A DNA stretch of 64,000 nt from positions 55,285,348 to 55,349,347 of the forward strand of contig OX344764.1 in NCBI GenBank assembly GCA_947034895.1, read 5' to 3'. The position numbers and the translations under genes were made by a program. Shown here piece by piece: positions 20,130 to 33,739 of this stretch. Origin of the DNA: Rhytidiadelphus loreus. Lineage: Eukaryota; Streptophyta; Bryopsida; Hypnales; Hylocomiaceae. Position 1 is the stretch's first letter. Every line of letters begins with the position of its first letter. The notes under the pieces are model-generated. The model had not been told where the DNA came from, did not search any database, and saw only the letters and a list, made by a program, of their open reading frames with translations.

Positions 20130-22979
20130 TCAATAGATTGTCTTATGTAATTGACTAATATTGTATTAATTTAGATTTGGTTTAATGAAAATGTTTTTAA
20201 GCATATGGAATGGAACATGCTCATATCTCTTTAAATTTCTTGTCGTTTTTTCACTTCGTTATCCTATTTAGATGCCATTTGTATATTTGTTTTTGGTTTA
20301 CATGACATTGGGAAGTCATCAATTTTTTCTTCACTTCACAATTTGTTTTGCATTTGTGTTTTTGTGTTTCTGAAGGACTCTGAACTGCGGTTTAAAAATT
20401 TATTTCCCTATGTAATGGTCTCTTAATGAGATTCAAAAATTCATACGAGAGTTTCATGAAACTATACCCACCTTTGCTTTTGTGAGACTATTTTACTTAA
20501 CAAATTATGTTATATTCTTGAAATAATTTTTCAATGCCTACATATGCGAATTGTAGTTAGTGAACTAAATGATGAACTATGTACCCTAAATTGAAGTTGT
20601 TGAACTGTTGGAAAAAGCAATTGCTAGGTCATGCAAAAAAATTATTCAAATCCACGGTTATAGGATAAGTGGTTAAAGGTCCCAAAATTTACTAAAAATA
20701 GTAAGTTTTTTGACACAATACCCTAAAAATTAAAAAAAATTAAAAATGAGATTAAAAAGTTGAAATTTTTTAATTTCAAGGCTCCACGCTCACAAGCTCC
20801 ATGCTCGCAGCTCACAAGCTCGCCGCTCCAAGCTCGCACGCTAGCGTCGTTGTGCGCTAAATTACTCTAATTGCGCAAATTTGGTGTAAAGTGCGCAAAT
20901 TTAATGCCAGACCCCTAAATTACTGTAAAATCCTTTTTTTTTACTGTTTTTCTCTCTACTCTATTGTTCTACTAGTAGTTTTGGTTTACTAACTTCTTTT
21001 GTGTTTGCTTCTATTTATTATTTTTTTGGTGGTTTTCACTTTACTTCTAGTTTTATTTCCTACTTCTACTCTTTTGTTTTTAATTCACTTTTGTCTTTTT
21101 TGTACTTCTTATTTTTTTGGTTTGCAATTTAATTCTAATTTCAATTCCTACTTCTAGTGTTTTGTTTTCATTTGGGTTTGTTATTGTTTGTGGTTGTTAT
21201 CTTTTTGGTTTTCTATTTAATTCTACTTTCAATTTTTTACTTAGTAGTATTTTGTTTTTTTATTTTATCATCATTTTTTTGTTAGCATAATTTGGTTATA
21301 CTACCAAATCTTGCTTAACTTCTTTTTAGTTTTAAATCCCCATTTTTTCCCTAGACCTTTCCCTTCATTTTCACCTAATTGCATTTTGAAATTTTAGTAC
21401 TAATTTTCTAAAGTTCTTATTGTATTCTATTGAAACACTCCCTAATTTATAGTTTAAGTTTAATTCACCGTACTAATACTTCATAATGTGTAATTTAATT
21501 CACTTTGTATAAATTTTTCACGTTCTAGAATGTGAACCATTATGGTGGTTCACAAGCACCCTAGGAAAAATTGCCCTATCTTGCTGAGTGTGAGTCCATG
21601 ATTCAAATTCTGTTGGATGAATGTTGATAGATTAGCTTCATCTATTAGGCCCCAACCATTGATCTTTTCAAATAGGATATAAAAAGAGAGGTCACTCCTA
21701 CAAACCTTCATATTTTTCCCATGCCCATTGATTTTCATCTTCTTCACTACGCTTGTAGAACTTTGTTGTCTCCACCTCTACCTTGGTGTCAATCCTCCTA
21801 TAGTCTTCAACTTCTCAATCGCTACTCTTCATTGGTGCTTCCACCCTATCGTACAAATCAATTGGCATTGCGATCATCTTCTTTGTTGTTTACGCTTCTA
21901 AGTTGTGTCTTCTTGGCCTTAACTTTCTGTCTTTTGTTCTTGCCAAATCTTGTCGTGGAATTGCTACCTTGAATATAGAAGTCCCTTTCTTGCACTAGCC
22001 TCTAAAGTCACTCCACAAATCATCATAGATCTAAAATGTTTCTTCACTCGCAGGAATAATTCTTTACAACTCTAAGATGGATTATTGAGATTAGTGGTTC
22101 TTGAAATCTTGGTAGGTTGTCAATGTCGGACGGCTTGGAGTGAGATTACCATTGTTGAAGGTCGAGTTTGTAGGCGCATTTGTCTAGGTATGTGCAACTG
22201 GCCTATCTCTTCTTTGTTTTGTTTGAAAACCTAATCATCTTTTTGCAAGTATGAGGGAGATAAATGACTAAATTTTTTTTGGTTGTAAATCATACCCGTT
22301 AACTATGGTCACTTGCTCCTTGTTGTACGTTAATGTCAATGGCCGCAAGGTCCTACGAGATAAGAGACAACCTCAACTACATCTTCAACATCTTTGTTAA
22401 TATTGATGTGGTTGTTGTACAATGTAGATGTGTGTTCATTGGAGAGATATCAACGACGCTAGCATATGAGCGTGATGTGAGCAGGGATTGTGTAAGCCTA
22501 GAGCCTAGAAATGTAAAATATGATGTAATTCGTAAATATTTTTGGTTAAAAAGTTAAAAGATTGATTTTTTTCCACCAAAATTGCTATATCTAGAAAAAA
22601 ATGACCTATTACCATGGAACCTATGCCCATGGATTTTATATCTAAAAGCTTGAAAAGTTGATGCTATTGCATGTTTTGAAATTTGTATTACATTCTAAGA
22701 GGTTGTTTAAGGGTGGATTGATCAAGTGAGAATACATATAATTTACAGTGAATTCTAAAGATAAGAGGAAAACAAATGCAATAAAAATATCGTAGAATGT
22801 AGAGCATTGTGTACATAATAAAATATTCTTTCATTGCAACAAAGAATACATATTGGAATATGAAAATAATACTTTCTTACTTGAATTTAGAGATTTTGAA
22901 GATAATATATTGATACTACATATCTACTTCATATCATGCTATTATCTATCAATTAACTTAAATACTCGCATGTCTTAAT
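20130..22979. other. AT-rich intergenic, no gene supported
   Basis: Holds a short GC-richer cluster of GCTC/CACGCT words at about 20785-20850 and T-rich low-complexity DNA at 20930-21300. An 83-codon plus-strand frame at 21721-21972 is hydrophobic but has no context or family. Nothing else seen. Confidence 0.35.
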
Positions 22980-24117
22980 GATTTTGGTAGCAACAAGCAC
23001 TTGCTTAACTTCATCCAAGCTGAAGGTAGGAGTGTAGATGAATGTGTCTGTCTTATAATCAAATTTACGCAAATAACAAAAGATATAATAAACGTGTTTG
23101 TAGTTTATGTACATGCCAAGGGTTCCAATGGAGGCCTCATTTATATTTCCATAACGAGGACAAGTATAAGTTTATAGAAAATTGCAAAGTATAATATTAT
23201 AAACCTTCTGGTTAAGATTGGTACTAAACAAAAATCTAATAATAGCATCAAGTCCAGGGTAAGGAAAGAAGTTCTGAAGTTCACACTAATAATATTTGCG
23301 GTAACATTCCTTGCACTTTCCCATTAATTGTGGTGATTTTTGGTGGATGCCTTAATGCTTTAACAAATTTTCTTGCCATTTTGAATGAAGGGGATTCTTT
23401 CAACATGTGCCGGTCGAGAATAAGTCTACAGTATAAGCTCAAATACCTTAGATGAGGTGAATAGATGTCAAGGTGACATTGGTACATTGGATTGCAAGCG
23501 AAACCCAACTTTTTCAATTTACATAAACATTGCAAGACACTTAGGGAATTGCGATGATTGGAAAGGTGAGGAAGACAAGAAAACCTAGACGATGCATGAT
23601 TACTAAGGGTAGTATGGAAGGCAGTAGGATCAAATAAATCCACTATAGATGGCAAAATAACATTTGAAGAGGAAGATTGACAAAATGTAATTGGTGTCTC
23701 ACCTTTAAAATCACTAAATAACTCTATTATTGGTTCTAGGGACTCACATTTAACAATGTTCATAGAACATAATTGTATTCTCCAAATAAACATTAATTGT
23801 AGTTCTTTCAACTTATCATAAACAAACATTACTATTTCAGTCAAAGCTGGTAAGAGCTCAAGCAAGAGACTATAAATTATATAGTGTCCTATTGAAAGAA
23901 ACTAATAGAATCCTTTTTAATTGCTATATGATCTTGATTGCAAAATCAATTCCTTAACAATGTCGGAGTTACCATGAAATTCTTCCTCTATGATGATAGA
24001 AGAAGGGAAGAATCTATAGCAAACATGGAGGAGATGGGCAAGCACATATTCAAGACCTTGACCACCTAATGGTAAAACAAATGGAACCTCATGAATTCTA
24101 GCAACAATATTGGCCAC
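22980..24117 (-). pseudogene. Relic MULE-SWIM transposase copy with the catalytic core deleted
   Basis: On the minus strand, the N-terminal segment VLAHLLHVCYRFFPSSIIIE (24117-23917) aligns with LLHVCFRFIESSIYVEE of the plus-strand copy. Next comes VKCESLEPIIELFSDFKGE (cf. VKVEKLDTIIELSSESEGE) and a HRNSLSVLQCL segment (cf. ERLSIMQCL). The sequence then passes to the C-terminal PYPGLDAI, YTCPRYGN, NYKHVYYIF and TFSLDEVKQVL segments at 23270-22980. The DDE core is missing. Two SWIM zinc ligands are replaced (CTC became YTC, NCKH became NYKH) and stops are present. No function is expected. Confidence 0.7.
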
Positions 24118-26913
24118 AATGAAGTATTAAAGAAAGTTGTAAGCAAATGGCAGCTTTAGAAAGCAAAAGGAAGCAAGTAATGATCATTGCAGGTGTGAAT
24201 ATAAAGAAAAATGTAAGACCTATAGGGTTTTAGAATTTTTTTTTTTATCATTACGTATCATATCAAGATTTGATATAGAAGAAGATATATGAAGAACATG
24301 TGAGATAGAGGTGGGTAAGGTGACGTATCACTAGAATTTTAGATGTAGCTTTCATAATTTTATTTTTCTATCATTATACATGTTAATATCAAATAGTCCA
24401 CAATTATATGCCATACACAAAATACACTATACATTATACACAATTATATGCCATAAACAGTACACCATATTTCGTATTTATGACATTGGATAGATTGGAG
24501 ACAATTTCAAAGGTAGTATCTTAAAAGCTAGAAAAAAACTATATCATTGGACTACCTTATAAAATGATAGCTCTAGCAATACACCAAGTACACTAAAAAG
24601 TTTATGACTATCGTCTCCATATTTTAGACCAATTTTCATTTTGAATTTTTAAAATATCCTAAATTACTAAGACATATAGTTAACGAATGGATTCCAAAAT
24701 CAATAACAAATTACTCTTTTTTCAAAAAGAGGACTTCAATCACTTGCTCCCTTCATTTTTCACATTTTTCTCAATATAGTAAAAAATTTAAAAATTTAAT
24801 AATCATTAAACCATAATGAAATTCATCAAGTTGACTGAGTAGATTGCCTCGAAACCTTAATTAAGGGTTTACTTACTGGCACTTGTTTCCAAACCCCAAA
24901 AGCTTTCCCTATTATTGGAGTCGTGTGAATCTGAAGATTTCATTTATTTTTGTATATAGAAAATGGATTATCGTGCTTGCTTATCGACAAAGGAGCTAGA
25001 GCAAATGGAAGGTAGAAGAGGCAACCAAGTACTTGACGAGCAATCTGCCTCTGTAATTTCGTTGAGTCTTGAAATCAATTCCTTTTCTTTTGTGGGTTTC
25101 TTGTGGATGTCAAGGGTTGAAGAGAGTATTACGGTTTAGGGTTTGGAGGCTTTGATTTGTGAATTCAGTTCTAGATTTTAGAGCAACATAATTAGGAAAA
25201 ATTAAGTTTTCACGATTAGAAGAACAATAGCATTTTACAGTTTAGGGCTTTAGTTTTCTTGCGCCTCCTCGGAACCCAAATAGGCCAAGGTTTGTTCCGA
25301 AGAGCGTGTGTTTGTCCCGAAAAGCCCTAGGAGGGTCCAATTGTGTGAATTTGGTATTGACATGCTTTGACCTTTTCAGGGTCGAGGAACTTGTGAGACT
25401 CAGGCAATTCGTTGAACTTTCAAATTTTAGTAGTTCATGCCTCTCTAGATCCTCAAGAGTGGTACAAGGATTTCAAGGAGCACGCTTAGATAAGAAAGCC
25501 AACTTTAGGGTAACATAGTCAATTCAAGATTTGCCATTTTTAAATTTGTGATCTTTTTAAAGAGACTCCAATTTGAAAGTTACTTGTGTGTTTAGATAGG
25601 TATATATAACTAAGATTTCTAATTTGAAGAGAATCTTGTAGTAGATTAACTACACTCTATTATTTAAATTGATAAGAATATTACACTTGAATTTCTAGCA
25701 GTCGCAACTTTTCAAGGAGCATCTAACTTCTTTTTTACATTCTCTCCTTAAATCTCCCGAGACAATGAATTTCAACTTTTGAGAGAAATTTGGCCCTTCA
25801 AGATTCAAAAGTTATGTCGCAAGGCCAAACAGACTGTATTCTTGCATATATGTCATTTTTGCCTTTCTCTTCGAGACTCATAGGCTAGTGACTGCATTTG
25901 TTTACTATTGTACTAGAATGCTTAGCACCAGTGCACTCTAGCCCAAAAACTTCTGTAATGCTCTCATTAGTTTTGTTAGGACTGCAAAACACTGCTTCTT
26001 CAGCAATGCAGGTTTGATCATATGAAAATATAATACCATTGGCATTGTCTCCGAACTTAGTCAAAGATGCTATATGCTTATAGTCTATGGATGACACCAT
26101 TGAAACGTTGGGGCATTTGAGAAACATTAGTGATTGAAACAGGTAGGCCAAATTTACAGATTATACTCGATTTTAACTTCATAGAGGTCAATGATAGATT
26201 CCCTTTAAAACAGGGAATGTTCTCGGTGGAAAACTTTATTTGTTTGCATACGCAAACAAATCTCAGTAATTGTTGGTGGTGGAGGCTTCAATTTCACCTA
26301 TTGATTGAATCACTGATAATGTTTCTATAGGCTATGGTTGTTTTATCAAATTATTTTACCATTATGAGACGTGTCTACTCTCTTTACATTATAGACACAG
26401 ATTGTAGAATTGTAGACACATATTATAGCTGGAAAGTGAATGAGAAATTTGTAGCTTGAATTGAAGAAGATGCTCGTTTTCAGACTACTTAGAGACATGA
26501 ATGCTCAGGTAGGCAAAATATCTTTGTTTGGAACCTCGATTTGCATATGATACCCCAAAATTTAAATAGCTAAGCTGCTAGTGTCATTTGTATTGTAGGT
26601 TCTTTAGTTCGTATCGGTTTGTTGAACATATCTTACTTTGAAGCCAAAATCCAACACAAGAATTCACTTCAATGATTTGTTGTTTATGTGGTAGTACCAA
26701 AGTCAATCAACATCTATTTCACATATCTATTCAAACAGTTTGTAGTTATAAGTTGATAAAGGTAGGTAAATTACAAATAGTAAGAAAAAATAAAAGATTG
26801 TGAGATATATTTGAAGAGTCAAGAATCAAGGCCTTGTAGAAGAAGGTGTGCAATTGTATACAAAGAAGGAGAGTTCATTCAAGAGTTATAGTAAAATTTA
26901 ATATTTTCATTTA
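24118..26913. other. Intergenic, no gene supported
   Basis: AT-rich. A short ATG-initiated open segment at about 24964-25053 ends at a possible donor but has no support. A 10-bp perfect hairpin (ATTTGTTTGC / GCAAACAAAT) lies at 26238-26261. Nothing else recognised. Confidence 0.3.
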
Positions 26914-27619
26914 GGGTGATTGCAAGAAAGACCAAACGATTTTGGTAGCGTTTGGTCAAAAACTGAATTTTTTTTGCCTAGTACTACGAGTACTACAAAA
27001 TGGAGCAATCTCAATCATTGATCTGAAAAATCAACGGCCAATAGTACTTTTGAGTACTTAATAATACTGAACAGTACTACTTGAAAAAAATGACAGTTTG
27101 TCACAAAAAGTAGATAAAATTAAGTATAAATTAATAATAATTAGAAAATCATGAATAAAAAAAAACTAAAAATTGGCCATTTGTAAAGACTTGATGGTGA
27201 TTACATTTCACCAAAAACTAAAAGTTGAAACCATCATGTATGTTTAGAGCACTATGCGCAAGGGACCCCTATTCACATGGATGTTGAGGACAAAGAATTG
27301 TGTTTTTTTGAACTGGGCACATGCTCATTTAATGTGGGAATAGCCTACAAAAATTCAAGTGAACATCATAATTTTTGGATGCTCCACAATACTAAAAACC
27401 CCTAAACTACAAAGTGTGACAAATTAGCTAAATTGACATTTAATTATAAAATTATTTTTCAAAATTTATGAAAAATAATGAATCTCATGATTTCTTAGTT
27501 AGCCATCTTCAATAAAAAATTTCAAGTCCATCAGCTTCATTTTCCAAAAGTTATGATTGATGGCAGCTTAGTCTCTTCAATTGTGACGCCTCATAGGACC
27601 AGCCTTCTTGCAATCACCC
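26914..27619. mobile_element. Non-autonomous TIR element (706 bp)
   Basis: Left end GGGTGATTGCAAGAAAG and right end CTTCTTGCAATCACCC are inverted copies. TTTA flanks both sides (26910-26913 and 27620-27623), a possible 4-bp duplication. No transposase ORF. The superfamily is not assigned because the duplication is short and AT-rich. Confidence 0.65.
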
Positions 27620-27623
27620 TTTA

Positions 27624-28751
27624 GACATATTTGAAACGAGTTTTGACATGCAATCTTTCTGTACTTATTTGATTAGTCAATTGGATTCTCAAATTATGTA
27701 CCAATTTCAATTAGTGAAGGCAATGTTCATTTACTTTTTTGGTAATAGTCATGTCATTCACTTGAAGGACGGTTAAGGATTTCATTTATGTTGACCGACC
27801 ATGCTAACAAGAATGTTTGGTAACATTGTGCCACTGCACTACATTTCATCATTGGGCAATGTGGGATCAAATGTGAAGTCCTTATTGATCCTTCACATGC
27901 TTATTGATATTTATTGATCCTTTGTGTGCTTGGAAATTATAGGAATTGATCCTTCATGTCCTTAGGAATTGTAAGAATTCATCCTTCTTGTGCTTGAGAA
28001 TTGTGGAAAATTAACAATTCTCATTGGATGTATATAGCTCATGGTTCTTGACTTGTAATTCAGATCCATTCATTGTGTGGAAAGGCGAAGGAGATTTCGA
28101 TGGATGATATCAATGTTGAGGTTTGAAGCTGTTCATTTGTTTTGAATTGGATCTAGTTTCTTTCGGTAAAGAAACATGTATGTAGTAGTAGCAATCATTT
28201 TTGAATTGTGGATAACTTGTAGAGTTTCACGCACTAGCACAATTTCAATTTTCCATTAGCTAATTAATTGGAACAAAATTGAACTTATATTCTTGTAAGG
28301 TTTTTCATTGTAGTGCCTTATTTTATTGGGATCTATGGAATAAGTGAATTATTCAAAGCAATTAATAAATGGAAATGTTGACCATACTTAGAGATTTACA
28401 TTGGATAAGAAGAAATTAGATGTTGGGTTTGGAATTACAATGTGAGTGAGGATACTTCATCATTGGTAACCATTTGTTATGTTAACATCTTGGACAAGAA
28501 TATTTTGGCTTGATTGTGTTTCTATTTTGGAAATATTTTGGAGTTCATTTTAGAACCCTAATTGCTCCTCGGAACCCAATAACAGTGTTGAATGAGGGGC
28601 CAAAGAGGGTTTATAGGGTCTTGTGAAGCGTTCATTCACTCATATAAAAGCTTTGATTAAAATAATAATATTAAAATTTTGATAGAAAATTAACCTACAT
28701 TTCCATTTCTATCATTAATTTAAATATAGTCACTTTGAGCTCTATAAGAAC
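27624..28751. other. Intergenic, no feature recognised
   Basis: AT-rich DNA between two TIR elements. A short phrase around CTTCATG(T/C)...GAATTG is repeated two or three times at 27880-28000. No coding potential seen. Confidence 0.3.
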
Positions 28752-28755
28752 ATAG

Positions 28756-29001
28756 ATGGTCAATTTTGTTAAAATGGCGGTATTCCATTAAAATGTCACA
28801 AAATGAAACCACTGAAAGAATGAAAACAGTGGAAAGATTGTCCGTGGGGAGTGGAAATGCGTGAACTAGGAGTGATTTGACTGTGCTAGGCATAAAATTG
28901 GCACATGTATGACCCTATCGTGGCACACTTATTCTCCATTTGTAGAAGATATTCCATTAAAATGGCATGCCGAATACCGCCATTTTAACGAAATTGACCA
29001 T
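28756..29001. mobile_element. MITE family M1, copy 1 (246 bp)
   Basis: Ends ATGGTCAATTTTGTTAAAAT and the inverted match finishing ACGAAATTGACCAT. ATAG flanks both sides (28752-28755, 29002-29005). The interior matches the element at 45920-46164 in the opposite orientation over its whole length. No ORF. Confidence 0.85.
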
Positions 29002-30732
29002 ATAGCAAAACCTTTTTGGGAGTTCAACTATTCAATATAAACTTGATAGGGTTTAAAATGAAGAACTTTGTGGTTTGTTTTAAGTTCTAGATTGGTCATT
29101 GGTAGCCTATTGCTTTCTATAATGTTTCCAAGGTATAAAAGGATTTGCTTTTTGTGAGCCCTCAAGCTGGCACTTGGACCTCTGAACTTATTTTTCGTGA
29201 TTTTTAGTTAGTTTTTAGATCAAAAATATGAAAAAATATATAAAAATAGTGTTATTGAGGGTTTTGGTAGAAGTCCCTACCGTAGTGGTGAGTAATGTCC
29301 TTAAATGCGCGAAACACGTAAAACTTTACATTTTCACTAATTTTAGGTCTTATTAATAAAATTAGGTAGTTAAGTCAGTAATTTTGAGCGAAGTAAGGAA
29401 TTGAGAGTTAGCCAATCCTAGTGTCTTGTTCATGTGATACAACATCTATAAGTATACATGTAACAAAACTAGTTAAAAATTAGAGTCTAGTCAGAGTCAG
29501 TCAGAGTCAGTCAAAATCCAACTCGAAAGAGTTAAATTTGTTGTGTGCAGGTAACTTTGAGAATTTGAATCATTCACAGATCAAGATGGAGGAAATGATG
29601 ATTGGAACATACAAAGAGGTGCTTTTCTAGGTCAAAGCATGCCAAAAGGTCAAATAGAAGTTCGATCATTCAAGATTCCCCCGGTATCAAGAATAATTTT
29701 TTCCCCAGGTGGAAATTATTAAGGAATTGCTAAAAATAGCATCCTTATTGGAGATTTGTTTTTCCCCTTAGTTGATGTACATCTTTTAGAAGATTTCCCA
29801 AAAGTTTCGGGATTTTACAAAACTCCATGATGACTCCATGGGAAGTCAACCGCTTAAAACTGCATTCGTAAATTCCTAGAAATTACCAATGTTGCGGTAA
29901 AATCTCACTAAAAATTAGGATAGTGTTTTGTGTGACAATAAAGAGCCTTGTCAAGTTTGAAGACATTCCGACATTCCGACATTCTCAAGTACCAAAATTA
30001 GGACCGACAACAAACTTTACAAGAATTTACAACTTGGTGGCGGGTTGACCGGTGTACCAGGAGCTAACGGTGCCCGAATGGAGCGATTTAAGGGTCAATT
30101 CTTACTCCCACAAATATTCTAAACCACCCGAGACCAATAGTTTCATCAAAAAACGCAAACTCCAAAAGTTAGATTTTTGACTTTTGTTCTGAGTTACTGT
30201 GACTCAAATTTGTACTTTAAAACGGCTGGAGAGGTAGGGGTAAGGGGTCCTATAGGCTAGTTGGGGTCTTCTGAACACAATGGCCCAGTTTGTTTTCAGT
30301 TTCGAGTTGTCCCTCAAAAGATAGAGAGGGTCAGCCCTTAGTTTGACTTTTTTAAGGTAATTTTGGATTAATCGAAGTTGATTTTGCAAATATCTTTTGT
30401 AAAATTGAAGATTGGATTTGCTCAAGATACTTGTCTTGCGTAAGAAGCCATCTTTTGGACTAAAGAAAGACAATTTAGAACTAACCTAAGATTAATTTGC
30501 AAAATATCTTGGTTAATTAGGTAGGTTTTCAAAATATCTTTGGGAAAATCTAATATTTGATTTGGAAAAAGATTCTAAGGCCATTTAGGGCCTAGAAAGA
30601 ACTTGCTTGAGGACCTTCTTTCCCATTAAAGAAAGATTATTTAGAAAACGCGTTAGGTTAGTTTAGCAAAATATCTAGATTGAAAATAAAAAAATAATTA
30701 CGAACAACTTATCAGGGGGGGTCGGGAACGAG

Positions 30733-30741
30733 TATATAAGG
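30733..30741 (+). promoter_or_regulatory. TATA box of the second LTR
   Basis: TATATAAGG, followed by GCCCTTCCTCG and a pyrimidine-rich leader. It corresponds in position to the TATA-like site at 15121 of the first LTR. Confidence 0.55.
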
Positions 30742-31424
30742 CCCTTCCTCGAGGTTGTTCATGGCCCTCATTCTCTTGTTTCATTCTTGTTGTTCTTCTT
30801 GTCGTGCTATCGACACTTGTTGGAGTATTTTTTAAGCCAAATTTTGGCTATTTTCTTCTATTCTCTTCTATTCTCTTGTACTTTGAAGGTCCGGAGGGCC
30901 CCTTTACAACTTTGTTTCCTTTTCTTGTTTGAATTTGGAGGCTTCAAGCCCCAAAACTTTGCTTTTCAAGAGTTTAGGAGGAGGAAACCCCCTAACTCTA
31001 TTGTTGTTTGAGTTAACTAACTTCTTTCTTGAATTGGAAGCTTCAAGCCCCAAAACTTTGGCATTTTGAGAGTTGTGGGAAGAGTTCCCAAATTCTAGAT
31101 TGATTTTATTGTTCTTTTGGATACTAACCAACTATTTGTGCGAATTGATAACAGTTTGTGAACTTAAAACTTTAAAGCAGTAAGGCTAGACTTTGCCAAA
31201 AGGTTTTGAGCATCTCCACATGCCAAAATTTGTTGTATAACGGGTGTTTGGTTTGATTAATTGCTAGTGTTTAGTTAAACACTGTCATGTGTACCTCCTT
31301 TAGTGATTAAACTTAGAATTTTGTTTGAAATTTTGGAAATTAGTTTTTAATGTTCAGTTAAACACTATCATATGTACCTCCTTTAAAAATTAAGTCTTCA
31401 GAATACGAGTTTGGATCCTTGGAT

Positions 31425-31640
31425 ACTGTTATTTCCTAGGGTTGCTCCCGCACGGTAGAGCTTTGACTTTGAAACTTTGAAACGGGTACTGGAAACTTTA
31501 AATTTGTTTGTTATTTCCTGGAGTTGCTCCCGTATGGTAGAGCTTTGACTTTGAAACCTGAAAACGGATACTGGAAACTTTAAATTGTTTGTTTATACCT
31601 GGGGTTGCTCCTGCACGGCGGAGCTTTGACTTTGGCAGAC
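31425..31640. repeat. Direct repeats in LTR (about 85 bp, three units)
   Basis: Three tandem units each carry GTTGCTCCCG(C/T)A, GGTAGAGCTTTGACTTTG or its variant, and often GGATACTGGAAACTTTAAAT. The GAGCTTTGA word also recurs in the first LTR. Confidence 0.7.
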
Positions 31641-32533
31641 TAAAATTAGGTACATTCAAATATTTACATTATCACTTGAAAATGTCCATTCCAGTGAAGC
31701 TTTAATGTAGATAATTTATATTCTTTTCCAAGGAAACTTAAAAGATTAAGCATAGAAATCCTTGTAGAAGAATTATTGTCAGTTTTCTTTTGAACTTGTC
31801 ATTTGCATTGCTAAGTGAGGTCATTAAAAGTAGTCTAGATCCTTAACTAAAAATTCATTCTTTTAGATGATCTTTTCTTTAAATTAAGAAGGTTTTGTTT
31901 TCTTTGATTTATTAATAATTAGTTTTAGTTAAAACTCTTACTTGGAGATTAAATTCCAAAATTGGAATTAACCCATATTAATTGTTAAGACCAGATTAGA
32001 AGGGTATAATAACCCCCTGATTGCTTGACTGAAGAAAACCGATTAGAACCAGTCTGGTGCTTGCAAGGGGTAGCAATTGGGTGCTATCGGGGGTTTGCAA
32101 GGTCGCCGCCGGTTGACAGCAAGAGACGCTAGGGGACCGCGGACTGCCGCCGGTCAGTCTGTGGGAACACTAGTCGGAGTCGTGGCTGTCGCTAGAGGGT
32201 TGCCAGATCGGGGGTCTTCGGGGATTGTCAAGGCGAGGCTCAGGAGGTTGTCAGGTCGGGGCTTAGATTTGCTAGGGGGTTCACGGTTGGGTTCAAGGTT
32301 CGCCAGTTCAAGGGTATCCAGACCACAGACTTGATAATACAATACGGTGAGTCCAGATGTTTGTTTCAAAATTCCAAATCTAATTTGAGTCCTATTTAAC
32401 AAAAAGGGGAAGGTTGTTGCTTGGAAGGCTAAAGAACACTAAGTTTACAATTCATCCATTTGAACCATTAACTTATGCCGCTAGAACCTGTGTGCAACTT
32501 TTTGACTTAAGGGTGGAGTTAGAAACACTCACA

Positions 32534-33739
32534 TTTTTCTAATGATCTAAGAAGTCTCATGGATAACACTTGCATTGTAATTGGATAAAAGTAATGGACA
32601 TTGATGTGGACAAGTTCGTCGATGAATCAGATCTTGGCATATCCAAGAATGTTTCAATTGCAGTAGACAAAGAGGCTCAGTGTTCGGTGAGTTCCAAAAG
32701 TTATTCTTTGCATATTGATTTCTATCCACTAGGTTTCCAATCTACTTATATAGGATTGCGTAAAATTAAAATTTGGATACCTGAAACCCTCCTTGAACTT
32801 GAGGAGTTGGACTTGGATTCCAATCTTGCTACCATGGCTCACAAATAGTGATTTAGATTACGAATTAGGTACTTGTGTAGGTGCATGGATCCACTTCTCA
32901 AGCACAAGCCACTTCTCTAGAATTATGACAGCTTTACTTTAATGTGTTTATTCCTCACATCCAAATAGTCCAAGATTCCTAAGGCTCTTTTTGGGTTCCA
33001 AAGAGCACATATTATCTAAAAAATTGAGGCTAATATCTCCATTTTCTTCTCTATTGGTGTTCTCAATCTTTAAATTGGGTGATGTTGTAATTAGGAGCTT
33101 GTAATTCTTAAAAATCCATATCCATTTCAAAGTGAAATTGACCTTCTTAGATTTCAAGGAGACTTTGTAAGAAAGTTTTGGTATTACAAGTCCATGGCAA
33201 TAGATTGAAGATCTAATATTAATTCACTAAATTGTTGCAAAAGTGGAGACATTTGTCGAGGCAAAAAATTTCTTAAAGAGTTCAAATGTGGTCAAATTCG
33301 TACAATTGGATTTCGAGTTGCAAGAACTTGGATCCACAAAAACTATGAGTGAGATTAAATAATATCAAATTGTTTGCTATTTTTTTATGCACTTGTCTTA
33401 ATCAAACCGGAACTCCTCATTCTTGCTAGTTGCTATTTGTTCCTTCCAACTATTGAGTTGATTAAAAAATAGAATGCTACATTGTTTTTCTTATGGCCAT
33501 GTTTGTTGTTTTAATTTTGATTTGTTTCTTGCTAAATGCTTGGCAATCATGGGCCTTAGAACATTGAAGATGCTACAACCTCCATTTCTACATTGCTTAA
33601 AACGACAAATGGAGATCTTCATCAAACTATAACAAAGCAGGTAATCGTGGAGTATTCACTACAATGTCACTTGATGTGGATATTTGGATTCATAATTTCT
33701 AGAGGCATCTTTGTCATTTATCAATTTAGAGTTTAATGT
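32534..33739. other. Spacer upstream of copy B; possible decayed 5' exons
   Basis: A plus-strand open segment at about 32590-32690 (FVDESDLGISKNVSIAVDK) ends at a possible donor (TCG|GTGAG). It weakly recalls FVIDETDVVSLGDILDACD in the 5687-6064 exon. The similarity is too weak to call it an exon. The rest is AT-rich. Confidence 0.25.

Larger units (their letters stand above)
29153..32533. mobile_element. Second solo LTR (about 3.4 kb), related to 13861-17727
   Basis: Begins TGTGAGCCC and ends ACACTCACA. Flanks are CTTTT and TTTTT, an imperfect 5-bp duplication consistent with an older insertion. Shared with the other LTR, in the same order: TGTGAGCCC start, a GCGGTAAAATCTCACTAAAA segment (29893), GGTTGACCGG (30044), a TATA box, GAGCTTTGA repeats, TTGCTTGGAAGGC (32416) and AGAACCT near the end. 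No gag/pol ORF. It lies just upstream of methyltransferase copy B. Confidence 0.7.

Noticed and set aside
25885..26151. 88-codon minus-strand frame as a gene
   Set aside because: No family resemblance, no splice support and no promoter; length is within chance for AT-rich DNA.
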